Source of the DNA: CBDDBU01 sp965226045 | Lineage (GTDB): Bacteria; Pseudomonadota; Alphaproteobacteria; VGEJ01 | Assembly: GCA_965226045.1 (NCBI GenBank) | Contig: CBDDBU010000026.1 | Location: 62,001 to 126,000, forward strand | Length of the DNA: 64,000 bases | Reading direction: 5' to 3' | Shown here: positions 1 to 8,197 of the stretch, piece by piece | Numbering within the stretch: position 1 is the stretch's first letter | How the letters are laid out: each line of letters begins with the position of its first letter | Notes under the pieces: generated by a model | What the model was told of the DNA's origin: nothing | Seen by the model: the letters and a program-made list of their open reading frames with translations, nothing else | Database searches by the model: none | Program-made: the position numbers and the translations under genes

Positions 1-269
1 CAGCCAAGGTCGCACACCGTGCCGTGCGCGCGCTCGACGGCTAGCCGCGTGAATATCTCCTTGACCACCCCCGGCGTCTTCGGCTCCTTCAGGTCGTCGG
101 TGCAGATTTGCTCATAGTTCTCGACGTAGTCGTCGACCTCCTCGAGAAAGCCGGCGATGCCGTCGGCGGTCGAAGCCGGCGCCGCACAACCCTCGCATAC
201 CAGGCGTTCACCAACCCGCGCCAATTCGCCGCGGCAGTGGGGGCACTCGAGAAGCGAAAGTTCGATCAT
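1..269 (-). CDS. Class I SAM-dependent methyltransferase, N-terminal part (runs off the window)
   Basis: The reading frame starts with ATG at 269 and is still open at base 1, so only about 89 residues are visible. The N-terminus carries two Cys pairs (CPHC near residue 9 and CEGC near residue 27), as in small zinc-ribbon heads of some methyltransferases. The visible part ends in VCDLGC, which looks like the start of the glycine-rich SAM-binding motif I. It is divergent from the epimerase gene that starts at 414, so the 144 bp between them should hold both promoters. The methyl acceptor is unknown; the neighbours suggest a sugar or polysaccharide role, which is inference. Confidence 0.6.
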   Translation of the reverse strand, partial: MIELSLLECPHCRGELARVGERLVCEGCAAPASTADGIAGFLEEVDDYVENYEQICTDDLKEPKTPGVVKEIFTRLAVERAHGTVCDLG

Positions 270-413
270 GAGACGGCCGTCGAAAAGGAGCCGGCGCCTC
301 CCTAGCACGGCGGCGCCCCTCGGCGAAACCAGGGGCCGCCTGGACCTCGGCTCGGCCGCGGGCTAAATCTCGGCGATGTCACGTCCCACATTCGCCCGCG
401 CCACGAAGCGACC

Positions 414-1502
414 GTGAGCCTCAAGCTCGTCAGCATCGTCGGCGCGCGGCCGCAGTTCGTGAAAGCGGCGATGGTTTCCCGCGCGCTTCGGGCCCACGGC
501 GCGGAAGAGGTGCTGGTGCACACCGGCCAGCACTATGACGATGATATGTCGGCGATCTTCTTTTCCGAGCTACGGATTCCGGCCCCGAAACACCAACTCG
601 GCATTGGCGGCGGGCCGCACGGCGCCATGACGGGGCGGATGTTGGCGGGCATCGAGGAAGTCCTGGAGGCGGAGCGACCCGATCGCGTGGTGGTGTTCGG
701 CGATACCAACTCGACGCTGGCGGGCGCCCTGGCGGCGGTCAAGCTGCACCTGCCAGTGGCCCACGTCGAAGCGGGCTTGCGCTCCTTCAACCGGCACATG
801 CCCGAGGAAATCAACCGCGTCCTGACCGACCACATCGCCGATCTCCTGTTCGCGCCCACCGAGCTGGCGGTCGAGAACTTGCGCCACGAGGGTCGACCGG
901 CCGAGGCCATCCACATGGTCGGCGACGTCATGTTTGACGCCTGCCTCCACTACGGCGCCCACGCGCGCCCGGCAATCATCGAGCGGCTCGGCTTGCGCCC
1001 CCGGCACTACGTCCTAGCGACGGTGCATCGGGCGGAGAACACCGACGATGTCGGGCGGCTGCGGGCGATCGTCGCGGGGCTGGCGATGGTGGCCGCCGAA
1101 TGCCCGGTGGTGTGGCCGCTCCATCCCCGGACGCGGACGGCGCTAGCGCGGGCAAATCTCATGCCGACGGCGCCGGGGCTGACGTTGACCGACCCGGTCG
1201 GGTTCCTCGACATGATCGCCCTGGAGAAGGACGCGGTCCTCATCGCGACCGATTCCGGTGGGGTTCAAAAAGAAGCGTTCTTCCACCGCGTGCCGTGCCT
1301 CACCCTACGCGACGAGACCGAATGGTCGGAACTCGTGCGCGTGGGCTGGAACCGGCTGGTGCCGCCGCGTGACGCCGAGGCGGTGCGCGCGGCCGTCATG
1401 GGCGCGCTGGCCAGGCCCCCGCCAGACGACGCGCCCAACCTCTACGGCGAAGGCCACGCCGCCGCGGCGATCGCAGCCGCCATCGTGACCACCGCGCGAT
1501 GA
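414..1502 (+). CDS. wecB: UDP-N-acetylglucosamine 2-epimerase (non-hydrolysing)
   Basis: This 362-residue protein interconverts UDP-GlcNAc and UDP-ManNAc in the cytoplasm, supplying ManNAc-type sugars for surface polysaccharide. Family signatures are clear: GARPQFVKAA at the N-terminus, HTGQHYD, GDTNST, HVEAGLRS, PEEINR, HPRTR, and the UDP-binding DSGGVQKEAFF in the C-terminal half. Its length is close to the usual 360-380. The start is GTG at 414; no ATG lies in a better position. The stop overlaps the start of the next gene by 4 bases, so the two are very probably translated together. Confidence 0.93.
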   Translation: MSLKLVSIVGARPQFVKAAMVSRALRAHGAEEVLVHTGQHYDDDMSAIFFSELRIPAPKHQLGIGGGPHGAMTGRMLAGIEEVLEAERPDRVVVFGDTNSTLAGALAAVKLHLPVAHVEAGLRSFNRHMPEEINRVLTDHIADLLFAPTELAVENLRHEGRPAEAIHMVGDVMFDACLHYGAHARPAIIERLGLRPRHYVLATVHRAENTDDVGRLRAIVAGLAMVAAECPVVWPLHPRTRTALARANLMPTAPGLTLTDPVGFLDMIALEKDAVLIATDSGGVQKEAFFHRVPCLTLRDETEWSELVRVGWNRLVPPRDAEAVRAAVMGALARPPPDDAPNLYGEGHAAAAIAAAIVTTAR

Positions 1503-2704
1503 GCGCCATCGATGGGCTGGTTCTACACGCCCATTACGCGACGCGTCTTTCGTACTATGACGACTGGCTCGATGCGTTCGCGCGGTCGCGCGATTTTCGG
1601 GTGACCGCGCACAACATTTGCGAGGGGGCGGCGCTGCCCGAGATTCGCCGCGCGATCGGCGCGCACGACCTGGTGGTGTTGCTGCACTCGACCAACGCCG
1701 ACACCATGATGTACCTCAAGCCTGTGCGCGAGGCACTGAAGGATCGGCGCGGCAAGTTGCTGGTTTTCGTCGGCAACGAGCTCAACCTGCCCGGCTCGCC
1801 GATGGCCGAGAAGATCGCCTTTCTGCGCGACGTCGCGCCCGACTTCATCGCCACGCAGCTGCTCGCGGAGGCGGGCCAGTGGCTGTACGCCAGTTGCCCG
1901 AACTCGAGGATTCTGTCGGTGCCACATGCCCTCAACGCGGCGGCGTTCCGGCCCGGGCCGCCGCGCGACCAACGTCCGGTCGATATCGGCACCCGCTCGG
2001 CGCGCTACATCCCCTATCTCGGCGATGACGAGCGCAACCGGCTGTTCGACCTGTTCGCCGCGCACGCGTTCGATCCCGCCCTCAAAGTGGATATCGAGAC
2101 TGACTCGCGCCTCGCCCGCGAGGGCTGGGCGGGCTTTCTCAGCCGCTGCAAGGGCACCGTCTCGAACGAGGCCGGAAGCTGGTATCTCGAACCTGACGAC
2201 CGCACCATGGAGGAGATTCGCGCCTGGGTGCGAAGTCAGGCCGGCGGCATCGTGATCGCCAATGACTCGCCGCTGCGCCGCCTTGGCCACCGGCTGCCGT
2301 GGTTCGTCAAGGCCGCGCTGCGGGCGCTCTTGAGACGCGGGCCGGTGCGTCACGAGATGCTGGTGAACGAGGCGCTCGACTTCGCCGAGATCCATGAGCG
2401 GTTCTTCAAGGAACGAGCTCGCGCCCCGGTCTACACCAAGGTGGTGTCATCGCGGCACTTCGATGCGATCGGGACCAAGACCTGCCAGATCCTGATCCGC
2501 GGGCGATACAACGACACCCTGGTCGCCGACGAGCATTACCTCGCGCTCGATGCCGACTTCGCCAACCTCGACGCGGTGCTGGCGGCCTTCGCCGACGCTG
2601 ACCGGAATCGGGAAATCGTCGATCGCGCCTACGAGCACGCGCTGGCTGGGCATACCTTGGATCATCGTATCTCGGGGCTTGCCGCGGCCGTCTCGGCGAG
2701 TTGA
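1499..2704 (+). CDS. Glycosyltransferase-like protein (GT-B type, family uncertain)
   Basis: A 401-residue soluble protein beginning at an ATG that overlaps the epimerase stop (ATGA). No short diagnostic motif settles the family. The layout of an N-terminal Rossmann-like half, the run HDLVVLLHSTNADTMMYLKP, and a C-terminal half with DEHYLALDADFANLD resemble the glycosyltransferases of capsule and spore-coat loci (CgeB-like). The C-terminal part would be where the nucleotide sugar binds. The operon with wecB suggests it uses or follows a ManNAc-derived donor. That role is inference; the coding call itself is firm because of the tight overlap and consistent codon use. Confidence 0.7.
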   Translation: MSAIDGLVLHAHYATRLSYYDDWLDAFARSRDFRVTAHNICEGAALPEIRRAIGAHDLVVLLHSTNADTMMYLKPVREALKDRRGKLLVFVGNELNLPGSPMAEKIAFLRDVAPDFIATQLLAEAGQWLYASCPNSRILSVPHALNAAAFRPGPPRDQRPVDIGTRSARYIPYLGDDERNRLFDLFAAHAFDPALKVDIETDSRLAREGWAGFLSRCKGTVSNEAGSWYLEPDDRTMEEIRAWVRSQAGGIVIANDSPLRRLGHRLPWFVKAALRALLRRGPVRHEMLVNEALDFAEIHERFFKERARAPVYTKVVSSRHFDAIGTKTCQILIRGRYNDTLVADEHYLALDADFANLDAVLAAFADADRNREIVDRAYEHALAGHTLDHRISGLAAAVSAS

Positions 2705-2800
2705 TCGGAGAAGGTCGCCGACGGCTTGAGTTTCGGCGAGCGGGTGCGCAAAATGTGGCCCGCCCGCCACGACAACCCCCCACCCGACGACGAGGCCCCA

Positions 2801-4507
2801 ATGTCCGCGACAGCGAGCACGCAACACACCAATCCCAAGTCCGACATCGAAATCGCCCAGGCGGCGACGCCCGAGCCGATCGCCGAGATTGCCGCGGATC
2901 GACTGGGGATCCCGGCCGAGCGACTCGAGCCCTATGGCCATTTCAAGGCCAAGGTCTCGCTTGGATACATGGATGAACTCGTCGATCGCGCCGACGCGAA
3001 ACTGATTCTGGTGACCGCCATCACCCCGACCCCGGCCGGTGAGGGCAAGACCACCACCACGGTCGGGCTCGGCGACGCCCTCAACCACATTGGCAAGAAG
3101 GCGATGATTTGCTTGCGCGAGCCCTCGCTCGGACCGTGCTTTGGCATGAAGGGTGGGGCGGCCGGCGGTGGCTACGCGCAAGTGGTGCCGATGGAGGACA
3201 TCAACCTCCATTTCACCGGCGATTTCCATGCCATCGGCGTCGCCAACAATCTGCTCGCGGCAATGGTCGACAACCATATCTACTGGGGCAACAAAGAGGG
3301 GATCGATCACCGCCGCGTGTCGTGGCGCCGGGTTGTCGACATGAACGACCGGGCGCTGCGCGAGATCGTGAACAGCCTCGGCGGCGTCGCCAACGGCTAT
3401 CCGCGCGCCGACGGTTTCGACATCACGGTCGCATCCGAAGTGATGGCGATCTTTTGCCTGGCGCGGAACCTCGAGGACTTGCGCGAGCGGCTCGGCAACA
3501 TCGTGGTCGGCTTCACCCGCGAGCGCCAGCCGGTGCGCGCCGAGGCGCTGGAAGCATCGGGCGCGATGACCGCTCTCTTGAAGGACGCGCTGGCCCCCAA
3601 TCTGGTTCAGACCTTGGAGCACAACCCCGCCTTCATCCACGGCGGGCCTTTCGCCAACATCGCCCATGGCTGCAACACCGTGATCGCGACACGCATGGCG
3701 ATGAAGCTGGTCGACTACGTCGTCACGGAAGCAGGCTTCGGCGCCGACCTCGGGGCCGAGAAGTTCTTCGACATCAAATGCCGCAAAGCCGGCCTCGCGC
3801 CTGATCTCGCGGTGATCGTGGCGACTATCCGCGCCTTGAAGATGCACGGGGGCGTGGCGCGGGAAGATCTCAAAACCGAGAATACGGCGGCGGTGCAGGC
3901 GGGTATCGCCAACCTCGAGCGCCACATCGAGAACGTGCGCGGCTTTGGCTTGCCGGTGGTCGTCTCAATCAACCGGTTCAGCGCCGATACCGAGGCCGAA
4001 GTCGCGCTGGTGACCGCGGCGTGCGAGAAATTGGGTGTCAAGGCCGTCATGGCCGATCACTGGGCCCACGGCGGCGAGGGCGCGATCGAGCTGGCCCAGA
4101 CCGTCGTCGAGACGATCGACAGCGAGGCGTCGAACTTCGCACCGCTCTATCCCGACGACATGCCGCTGTGGGACAAGGTCCGCACCGTCGCTCAGAAAAT
4201 ATACCGGGCCGCCGACATCACCGCCGATCAGCGCGTCCTCAACCAGTTCAAGGACTTCCAGGACGGCGGATTCGGCCACTTCCCGGTGTGTATCGCCAAA
4301 ACCCAGTACAGCTTCACCACCGATCCCAGCGTCAAAGGGGTGGCCGACGGCCACATTGTGCCGGTTCGCGAACTCCGCCTTGCCGGCGGCGCCGAATTCG
4401 TGGTCGCGGTCTGTGGCGACATCATGACCATGCCGGGGCTGCCGCGGGTCCCGGCCGCCAACAATATCTCGGTCAACGAGCAGGGGCTGATTACCGGCTT
4501 GTTCTGA
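2801..4507 (+). CDS. fhs: Formate-tetrahydrofolate ligase
   Basis: This 568-residue enzyme makes 10-formyl-THF from formate, ATP and THF in the cytoplasm. Diagnostic segments are TAITPTPAGEGKTTTTVGL (the ATP-binding loop), REPSLGPCFGMKGGAAGGGY and LHFTGDFHAIG, all at the expected distances from the N-terminus. The frame is open from 2726, but ATG at 2801 has a GAGG upstream and gives a family-length product, so I chose it. It stands alone after the glycosyltransferase, and the gene's C1 role fits the MetE-like methyltransferases that follow at 5.9-8.2 kb. A hairpin (gcgccc/gggcgc, 4531-4547) lies just downstream but has no T-run. Confidence 0.96.
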   Translation: MSATASTQHTNPKSDIEIAQAATPEPIAEIAADRLGIPAERLEPYGHFKAKVSLGYMDELVDRADAKLILVTAITPTPAGEGKTTTTVGLGDALNHIGKKAMICLREPSLGPCFGMKGGAAGGGYAQVVPMEDINLHFTGDFHAIGVANNLLAAMVDNHIYWGNKEGIDHRRVSWRRVVDMNDRALREIVNSLGGVANGYPRADGFDITVASEVMAIFCLARNLEDLRERLGNIVVGFTRERQPVRAEALEASGAMTALLKDALAPNLVQTLEHNPAFIHGGPFANIAHGCNTVIATRMAMKLVDYVVTEAGFGADLGAEKFFDIKCRKAGLAPDLAVIVATIRALKMHGGVAREDLKTENTAAVQAGIANLERHIENVRGFGLPVVVSINRFSADTEAEVALVTAACEKLGVKAVMADHWAHGGEGAIELAQTVVETIDSEASNFAPLYPDDMPLWDKVRTVAQKIYRAADITADQRVLNQFKDFQDGGFGHFPVCIAKTQYSFTTDPSVKGVADGHIVPVRELRLAGGAEFVVAVCGDIMTMPGLPRVPAANNISVNEQGLITGLF

Positions 4508-4783
4508 TCGACCATGGCGGCTGACGGCCGGCGCCCATGGGGGGCGCTTGCCAACACCGCAAGCAATGTAGAGACTTAGTGGTCCCGTGAACGACGCTGT
4601 ACAAGCATCTGATACATAAGGTGTTTGTCGCGTCCGTAAGCAACGGGGATCACTGAGGCACAGGTGGTTTCGCTCGTGACATTCGTGGCCACGGCGAGCG
4701 CCAGGCGCGCCCTCCCCGCTCACCGGCGTCTCCGCTCCGGCACATCGGTACTGGCGGAGGTATGCGAGGGGAGGTCGCGGGCC
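4508..4783. other. Intergenic region without a recognised gene
   Basis: This 276 bp stretch between fhs and the small Gly-rich gene holds no convincing coding frame. It has one GC-rich hairpin near 4531-4547 without a T-tract, and probably the promoter for the gene at 4784. I recognise no operator or riboswitch. Confidence 0.5.
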
Positions 4784-5221
4784 ATGGCCAAGGAAATCAC
4801 CTTCGCGATTTACATCCAGCAGGGTGGTCGCTGGCTCCTCGAGGCGCGCTACAACAAGAACCAGAAAGATCAGGCAATCGAGGAAGCGCGCCAAATCGAG
4901 AAGCAGACCAAGCTCGAATCGATCAAGGTCGTTCGCGAGATCTATGACGAAACCGACAATCTCATCAAAGAGCAGATCGTCTATCAGGGGAAGGGCAAGG
5001 AGAATGCCGCGGTCGGAGGCCCGAGCGGAGGCGGAGGCGGCGGGGGCCGTGGAAGTGGTGGCGGCGGACCGTCCTCGCCATCGCGGCCGTCAGCCGGGCC
5101 CTCCCGCGGGGCGGGTCCGAACCCGAGCGCCGGTCCAAACTCGACTGCCGCCCATGCCCGCCCCGCCCGGGCGCCGGCCTCAGCGGGCGGGAGGCGATGG
5201 TCCTCTATAAGTTGCTCATGA
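4784..5221 (+). CDS. Conserved small protein with Gly/Pro-rich tail, probably frameshifted before its membrane segment
   Basis: ATG at 4784 is preceded by GGAGG. Residues 1-70 (start MAKEITFAIYIQQGGRWLLE) look like a compact conserved domain with an amphipathic Lys/Glu-rich helix. A Gly- and Pro-rich linker follows. In the annotated frame the protein ends at 5221 with a nonsense-looking tail. In another frame, ATG at 5197 to the stop at 5283 encodes a hydrophobic helix ending LVTFIYGAYL, and that frame is open right through the Gly-rich linker. The natural product was probably one protein with a C-terminal membrane anchor, split by a one-base loss in the GC-rich linker. Function unknown. Confidence 0.6.
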   Translation: MAKEITFAIYIQQGGRWLLEARYNKNQKDQAIEEARQIEKQTKLESIKVVREIYDETDNLIKEQIVYQGKGKENAAVGGPSGGGGGGGRGSGGGGPSSPSRPSAGPSRGAGPNPSAGPNSTAAHARPARAPASAGGRRWSSISCS

Positions 5222-5283
5222 TCGGGGTGGTCAGCTTCGGCTTCGCGACCCTGGTCACCTTCATCTATGGCGCCTATTTGTGA
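5197..5283 (+). other. Out-of-frame C-terminal transmembrane segment of the preceding gene
   Basis: These 28 codons encode one strongly hydrophobic segment (core LLMIGVVSFGFATLVTF). The frame upstream of 5197 stays open back to 4948, so the segment could be read as the natural C-terminus of the gene at 4784 after a shift of one base. It could in principle be translated on its own from ATG 5197, which has GGAGG just upstream (5190-5194). A frameshifted fusion is the better reading. Confidence 0.5.
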
Positions 5284-5432
5284 GCGCCGCGCGATCGTCG
5301 GTGCTGCCATGGGTGGACTGCGGCAAATGCGAAATACCGGGGCCGGCGCGCGCTTCTTGGCGCGCAAGGCCATGACGTTGGCGCGCGGCGAGCCCGGCGA
5401 GGCGCGCCACGGCCTCCGACTCTAGGCGCGTC

Positions 5433-5878
5433 ATGGAATCGAGCGCCGATACTTGGTTCGTTTTCGTGGTCGCGTTCGTCGCCAGCGCGACCACGCTCGC
5501 CAGATTGTTCATTTCGGGTGAGGAGTTCCGCGCCCTAACCCAGCCTGGGGCCGAACGCGCCAAACGCGAGGACGCAGAGGCCAAGAAAAAGCGGACGAGA
5601 AGGCGGCCAAGAGGACGGCGCTGCGCTGGGCGATCGCCGACGCCACCGCCGCTGGGCCCTACACGATCGGCGGAATCGGCTACAAGAAGGTCCCGAGGGG
5701 CGTACCCGCCGATCATCCCAATGCTGAACTGTTGCGCCACAACGGCTTGTACATCGGGTGGGAGGGACCGATCCCGAAGGCGTGGACGACCGCCACCCTC
5801 CCCCGCTTTTGCCTGGGCCACTTCATCGCCGTCGCGCCCGTCTTCCGCTGGCTCATGGAGATGACGGCGCCGGCGTGA
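5433..5878 (+). pseudogene. Decayed gene with a DUF2461-like C-terminal segment
   Basis: The frame starting at 5433 gives a hydrophobic N-terminal helix (WFVFVVAFVASATTLARLF) and then a charged Lys/Ala/Glu stretch. At about 5582-5590, a run of five A's, the sense changes frame. The new frame continues with ADEKAAKRTALRWAIADA and then YKKVPRGVPADHPNAELLRH, which matches the conserved C-terminal block of the DUF2461/TIGR02453 family as I know it. It stops at 5878. One more A in the homopolymer would restore one continuous frame. The N-terminal helix is not typical of DUF2461, so the gene may also be a fusion of fragments. Function unknown. Confidence 0.45.
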
Positions 5879-5896
5879 AGTTCGCCTCTACGCGGT

Positions 5897-7045
5897 CTAG
5901 GCCCAGAGGCGCTCGCTGGCCAGCCGCGCGCCCTCGGCCATCGAGGCGTACTTGGCCCAGCCGATATCCGGGTCGACCTTGGGAAAGCCGGCCGAGGTCG
6001 ACATGCCGCAATCGGTGCCCGCGATCACCCGCTCTCGGCCGACGATTGCGGCGTAGCGCTCAAGGCGATCGGCCACCAGCTCAGGGTGCTCGATGTAGTT
6101 GCTGGTCGAGTTGATGACGCCGGGAACCAGCACCTTGTCGTCGGGCACGCCCGCGTCCCGCCACACCTTCCACTCGTGCTCGTGGCGCGGATTGGCGCCT
6201 TCGAATACGATCGCCTGGGGCCGCGCCTTGAAGACGAGGTCGATCACCTCTGTGAGCGGCACGTCGTGATGATGGGGCCCATCGTAGTTGCCCCAGCACA
6301 GATGCAGGCGCATCAACTCGGGCGGGCAGTCGCGGGTAGCGTGATTCAGAGCTTCGACGTGAATCTCCGCCGCCCTGCGGAAGGTCGCTAAATCGTCGTC
6401 GCCGAACTGGATGTGACGGCCCATGGCGAGGTCGGGCGCGTCAAGCTGGAGCACGATGCCGGCTTCGGTGATCAGGTCGTATTCGATCTTCATCGCCTCG
6501 GCGAGCGCCCAGATGTAGGCCTCGTGATCCTTGTAGTGCGTGTTGCCGAGGAACAAGGCGATGACGCCGGGAGACGCTGCGTTAATGAAACAATCGGCCG
6601 CCGCTCGACCTTCAAGCCCAGCCTTGAGGTTGTCGATGTCAACTTCAACCGCCGCTTCGCCCTGGTAGCCGACCGGGCCAGTACACACGGGCCTTTTCAT
6701 GACGCCGATCCCGCCGGTCTCGAACAGGCGCTCAAGATAGCCCGGAAAGGCGGCCAGATCGGAGCCGTGAACGCGGGCCTCGTCCTCGCCTTCGAAACCG
6801 CTCACGCGCTCCTTCACATAGGTCGCGTAGTTGATCTTACTCATCTCGCCATCGTTGACGATGTCCACGCCGCACCCGAGCTGTTTGGCGACGATATCGG
6901 CGACCGCCGATTCGAGACATGCGTCCAGCGCCGCCGCGTCATAGTCCTGGTGGCGATCCTTGGCGAACGAGAGATCGAGTAGGTCGGCCGGCCGCGGCAA
7001 ACTGCCGACGTGGGTGGTTAGGATACGATCGTCGCTGAGCTTCAT
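5897..7045 (-). CDS. MetE C-terminal-like zinc methyltransferase, paralogue A
   Basis: The 382-residue protein matches the C-terminal catalytic domain of cobalamin-independent methionine synthase (COG0620) and lacks the MetE N-terminal domain. The zinc ligands are visible: His248 and Cys250 in HLCWGNY, Glu282 in FEGANPRH, and Cys346 in TDCGMST. THVGSLPRP near residue 11 is the family's N-terminal signature. Proteins of this short class include methyltransferases and epoxyalkane:CoM transferases, so methionine synthesis is not certain. The start ATG at 7045 has a strong GGGAGGG site. It is the last gene of an operon with paralogue B (11 bp upstream) and the GMC gene at 8198-9802. Confidence 0.85.
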   Translation of the reverse strand: MKLSDDRILTTHVGSLPRPADLLDLSFAKDRHQDYDAAALDACLESAVADIVAKQLGCGVDIVNDGEMSKINYATYVKERVSGFEGEDEARVHGSDLAAFPGYLERLFETGGIGVMKRPVCTGPVGYQGEAAVEVDIDNLKAGLEGRAAADCFINAASPGVIALFLGNTHYKDHEAYIWALAEAMKIEYDLITEAGIVLQLDAPDLAMGRHIQFGDDDLATFRRAAEIHVEALNHATRDCPPELMRLHLCWGNYDGPHHHDVPLTEVIDLVFKARPQAIVFEGANPRHEHEWKVWRDAGVPDDKVLVPGVINSTSNYIEHPELVADRLERYAAIVGRERVIAGTDCGMSTSAGFPKVDPDIGWAKYASMAEGARLASERLWA

Positions 7046-7056
7046 CGCGCCCTCCC

Positions 7057-8193
7057 CTAGCCGTTCCACAAGCGCCGGCTGGCCAGTCGCGCGCCTTCGG
7101 CCATCGCTTCGAACTTCGCCCACACAATCTCGGGATCGACCAGCGGCGCCCCGGCGATCGTCGAGAAGCCGCAATCGGTCGAGGCAATCACGCGCTCCCG
7201 TCCCACGATGTTGGCGAAATCGCAGATGCGGTCGGCGACCAGTTCCGGGTGCTCGATGTAGTTGGTGGTGGTGTCGAGCACGCCTGGGAACAGCACCTTG
7301 TGCTCGGGCACGTCGACCTCGGCGAACACCTTGTACTCGTGGGCATGGCGGGGGTTGGCCGCCTCGAACGACAGGCCGGCTGGCCGCGCCTGGAGAACCG
7401 TCTCGATGATCTCGGCGAGCGGCACGTCGTGATGGTGCGGGCCCTCGTAGTTGCCCCAGCACAGATGCAGGCGCATGTCCTCGGCCGGGATGTCACGGGT
7501 GGCGTGGTTGAGCGCCCGGACCTGGAGCTCCTGCATCTTCGCATAGGTCTCGTGGTCGAACTGGTTGAAGTGAATATGCCGCGACATGGCGAGATCGGGG
7601 CAATCGAGCTGAAGCACGAATCCGGCTTGGTGGATGGCGTCATATTCCGCCTTCATGATGTCGGCAAGGGCCATCAGATACGCCTCGTGGCTCGGGTAGT
7701 AGTCGTTCTTCAGGAACGCCGAGATCACCCCCGGCGAGGCCGCCGACATGAAGATATCGACCGCGCCGGCCCCGTGCGTCGCGGCTCGCAGGTTCTCGAT
7801 GTCGGCGGCGACCGCCGATGAGTCGAGCGGATCTAGCGGACTTGAGCAGACCGGACGGGTGATCTCCGGCCAGCCGATCCGCTGGGCGTAGTTCGGAAAA
7901 TCCTGCAGGTCCTTTGGCACGGGACGGTCTTTCTCGCCCTTGAAACCGCTCAACCTCTCCTTCACGTAGGTGGCGTAGACGAACTTCCCCATCTCGCCGT
8001 CATTGACGATATCCACGCCGGCGGCGACTTGTTTTGCGACAATCTCATGGGTTGCCGAGGTGACGCGGCTGGCGAGGGCCGCGGCGTCGTAATCGTCGCC
8101 ACGATCACGCGCGGCCAGCATCGCGACGAGATTGTCGGGGCGCGGCAGGCTGCCGACGTGGCTGGTGAGGATGCGCTCGGAGCTGAGTTTCAT
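7057..8193 (-). CDS. MetE C-terminal-like zinc methyltransferase, paralogue B
   Basis: A 378-residue paralogue of the downstream gene; the two share layout and most motifs. The zinc site reads His243, Cys245, Glu277 and Cys341 (HLCWGNYEG, FEAANPRH, TDCGFST), so it should be active. The start ATG at 8193 lies 4 bases after the stop of the GMC dehydrogenase gene, so the genes are coupled. Two near-identical-length copies in one operon suggest different methyl donors or acceptors. The link to a redox enzyme suggests that a methylated or methoxylated substrate is oxidised and its methyl group passed to a thiol. That last step is inference. Confidence 0.85.
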   Translation of the reverse strand: MKLSSERILTSHVGSLPRPDNLVAMLAARDRGDDYDAAALASRVTSATHEIVAKQVAAGVDIVNDGEMGKFVYATYVKERLSGFKGEKDRPVPKDLQDFPNYAQRIGWPEITRPVCSSPLDPLDSSAVAADIENLRAATHGAGAVDIFMSAASPGVISAFLKNDYYPSHEAYLMALADIMKAEYDAIHQAGFVLQLDCPDLAMSRHIHFNQFDHETYAKMQELQVRALNHATRDIPAEDMRLHLCWGNYEGPHHHDVPLAEIIETVLQARPAGLSFEAANPRHAHEYKVFAEVDVPEHKVLFPGVLDTTTNYIEHPELVADRICDFANIVGRERVIASTDCGFSTIAGAPLVDPEIVWAKFEAMAEGARLASRRLWNG

Positions 8194-8197
8194 GGCA

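Noticed and set aside
2447..3925. A 492-codon open frame on the minus strand opposite the glycosyltransferase-like gene and fhs
   Set aside because: It is antisense to clearly coding fhs, is Arg/His/Gly-rich with no motif, and is the usual shadow of high-GC coding DNA.
4531..4547. Intrinsic terminator after fhs
   Set aside because: The hairpin is good, but no T-run follows on the relevant strand.
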